DNA from: an uncultured Bacteroidota bacterium
Lineage (GTDB): Bacteria; Bacteroidota; Bacteroidia; Flavobacteriales; Flavobacteriaceae
Length of the DNA: 6,484 bases
Assembly: GCA_903920835.1 (NCBI GenBank)
Contig: CAIXNQ010000081.1
Coordinates: forward strand, 1-6,484
Reading direction: 5' to 3'
Under the pieces are notes generated by a model. That model was not told where the DNA came from. It did not search any database and saw only the letters and a program-made list of their open reading frames with translations. Positions 5,756-6,484 of this stretch are shown in pieces; position 1 is the first letter of the stretch, and the number at the start of each line of letters is the position of its first letter. Made by a program: the position numbers and the translations under genes.

Positions 5756-6484
5756 ATGTTTATAGAACAAGGCATTAAACCCGAAAATAAATTCTGGAAA
5801 TATTTAATAGGGTCATTCCTCATTGCGCTAGGATCAATTGTTGGACAAGTTCCGTTTTCAATAGCGGTTTTTATCAAAGCATTAGGAGACGGAAAAAAGT
5901 TCCCAACAGATTCTGACGAAATGATGAAAATGCTCGACTCCAATTTAACGTTGTTTTTAGTACTTTTTACATTCATTGGTGGCTTGGCAGCAATTTATTT
6001 GGTCATTAAGAAAATACATCATCAATCACTGTTGTCAGTAACGACTTCACGAGCAAAAGTGGACTGGAAAAGAGTATTTTTTTCATTTACTATTTGGGGG
6101 ATCTTTACGTTAATCACAACATTTTATCAATATTTTACGAGTCCTGAAAGTTTTGTTCTAAACTTCAAACCTATTCCTTTTTTGATTTTGTTTGTTATTG
6201 CAACCTTAATGCTGCCGTTGCAAACCAGTTGCGAAGAATATGTTTTCAGAGGCTATTTGATGCAAGGTTTTGCAAATTTATCTTTCAACAGATGGTTTCC
6301 TTTAGTCATGTCTTCAATGCTTTTTGGATTGATGCACATCACCAATCCCGAAGTTGAAAAAATGGGTTATTTATTGATGATTTATTACATCGGAACAGGA
6401 TTTCTTTTAGGAATTATGACTTTAATGGACGAAGGAATGGAGCTTGCACTTGGATTTCATTTAGCGGCGGGCGGCGATGGACCT
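5756..6484 (+). CDS. CPBP-family intramembrane metalloprotease (CAAX-protease-like), 3' truncated
   Basis: The frame opens at ATG 5756-5758 and runs 243 codons to the window edge without a stop. CPBP (Abi/Rce1-like) proteins are polytopic membrane glutamate/metal proteases. Hydrophobic segments lie at about 15-40, 65-85, 106-124, 139-156, 181-193 and 205-223. The diagnostic motifs are EEYVFR (E160, E161, R165) and FGLMH (F190, H194), each in a membrane helix, followed by GFH (H235), which starts the third motif. In relatives the third motif usually continues as H-x-x-x-N, often HAANN or similar. Here it reads HLAAGGDGP, and the asparagine is lacking just where the DNA turns GC-rich at the window end. 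No bacteriocin or prenylation partner is nearby, and the natural substrate is unknown. A - strand frame at 5701-5976 is an antisense shadow. The family is secure; the C-terminus is incomplete. Confidence 0.9.
   Translation, partial: MFIEQGIKPENKFWKYLIGSFLIALGSIVGQVPFSIAVFIKALGDGKKFPTDSDEMMKMLDSNLTLFLVLFTFIGGLAAIYLVIKKIHHQSLLSVTTSRAKVDWKRVFFSFTIWGIFTLITTFYQYFTSPESFVLNFKPIPFLILFVIATLMLPLQTSCEEYVFRGYLMQGFANLSFNRWFPLVMSSMLFGLMHITNPEVEKMGYLLMIYYIGTGFLLGIMTLMDEGMELALGFHLAAGGDGP

Noticed and set aside
5701..5976. A 91-residue minus-strand gene
   Set aside because: It lies antisense to the CPBP protease, whose motifs are clear, and has no recognisable features.

Overview
The window looks like chromosomal DNA from a Bacteroidota bacterium, most likely Flavobacterium or a close relative. 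The DNA is AT-rich, and several genes start 15-30 bases downstream of the TAnnTTTG promoter element typical of this phylum. The protein styles also fit: a class V aminotransferase with an RGGCSCAG motif, an ABC-F protein with an IAKNGSGKT Walker A, and an MsrB-MsrA lipoprotein. This assignment is inferred from the sequence alone; no database search was run.

Layout, left to right. (1) 1-429, + strand: the 3' end of a class V aminotransferase / cysteine-desulfurase-like gene. Its last 17 bases overlap tail to tail with (2) 413-1303, - strand: a LpxL/HtrB-type lipid A acyltransferase with its own promoter element at 1322-1329. (3) 1304-1515: intergenic DNA with a 44-codon open stretch on the - strand that resembles the C-terminal end of a LytTR DNA-binding domain, probably a gene remnant. 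(4) 1516-2628, - strand: an exported MsrB-MsrA methionine sulfoxide reductase with a lipobox and a good promoter at 2654-2682. (5) 2754-3161, - strand: tsaE, the ATPase of the tRNA t6A pathway. (6) 3194-5056, - strand: an ABC-F ATPase of Uup type, lying 32 bp upstream of tsaE and probably co-transcribed with it. A promoter at 5073-5103 argues for a GTG start at 5056 rather than a longer reading. (7) 5057-5755: a roughly 700-bp divergent intergenic region. It holds nine exact-length 21-bp tandem repeats (5195-5383) with near-palindromic GGTATYRATACC cores, then a 10-bp perfect inverted repeat (5548-5592) and no convincing gene. (8) 5756-6484, + strand: a CPBP-family (CAAX-protease-like) membrane protease that runs off the window end. 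Its last bases are abruptly GC-rich and depart from the expected third motif.

The genes are mostly housekeeping or envelope functions: lipid A acylation, repair of oxidised envelope proteins, tRNA modification, ribosome-associated ABC-F activity and membrane proteolysis. They do not form an obvious single pathway. I see no phage, CRISPR, transposase or recognisable defence system. The most unusual structure is the 21-bp repeat array between the divergent uup-like and CPBP genes.
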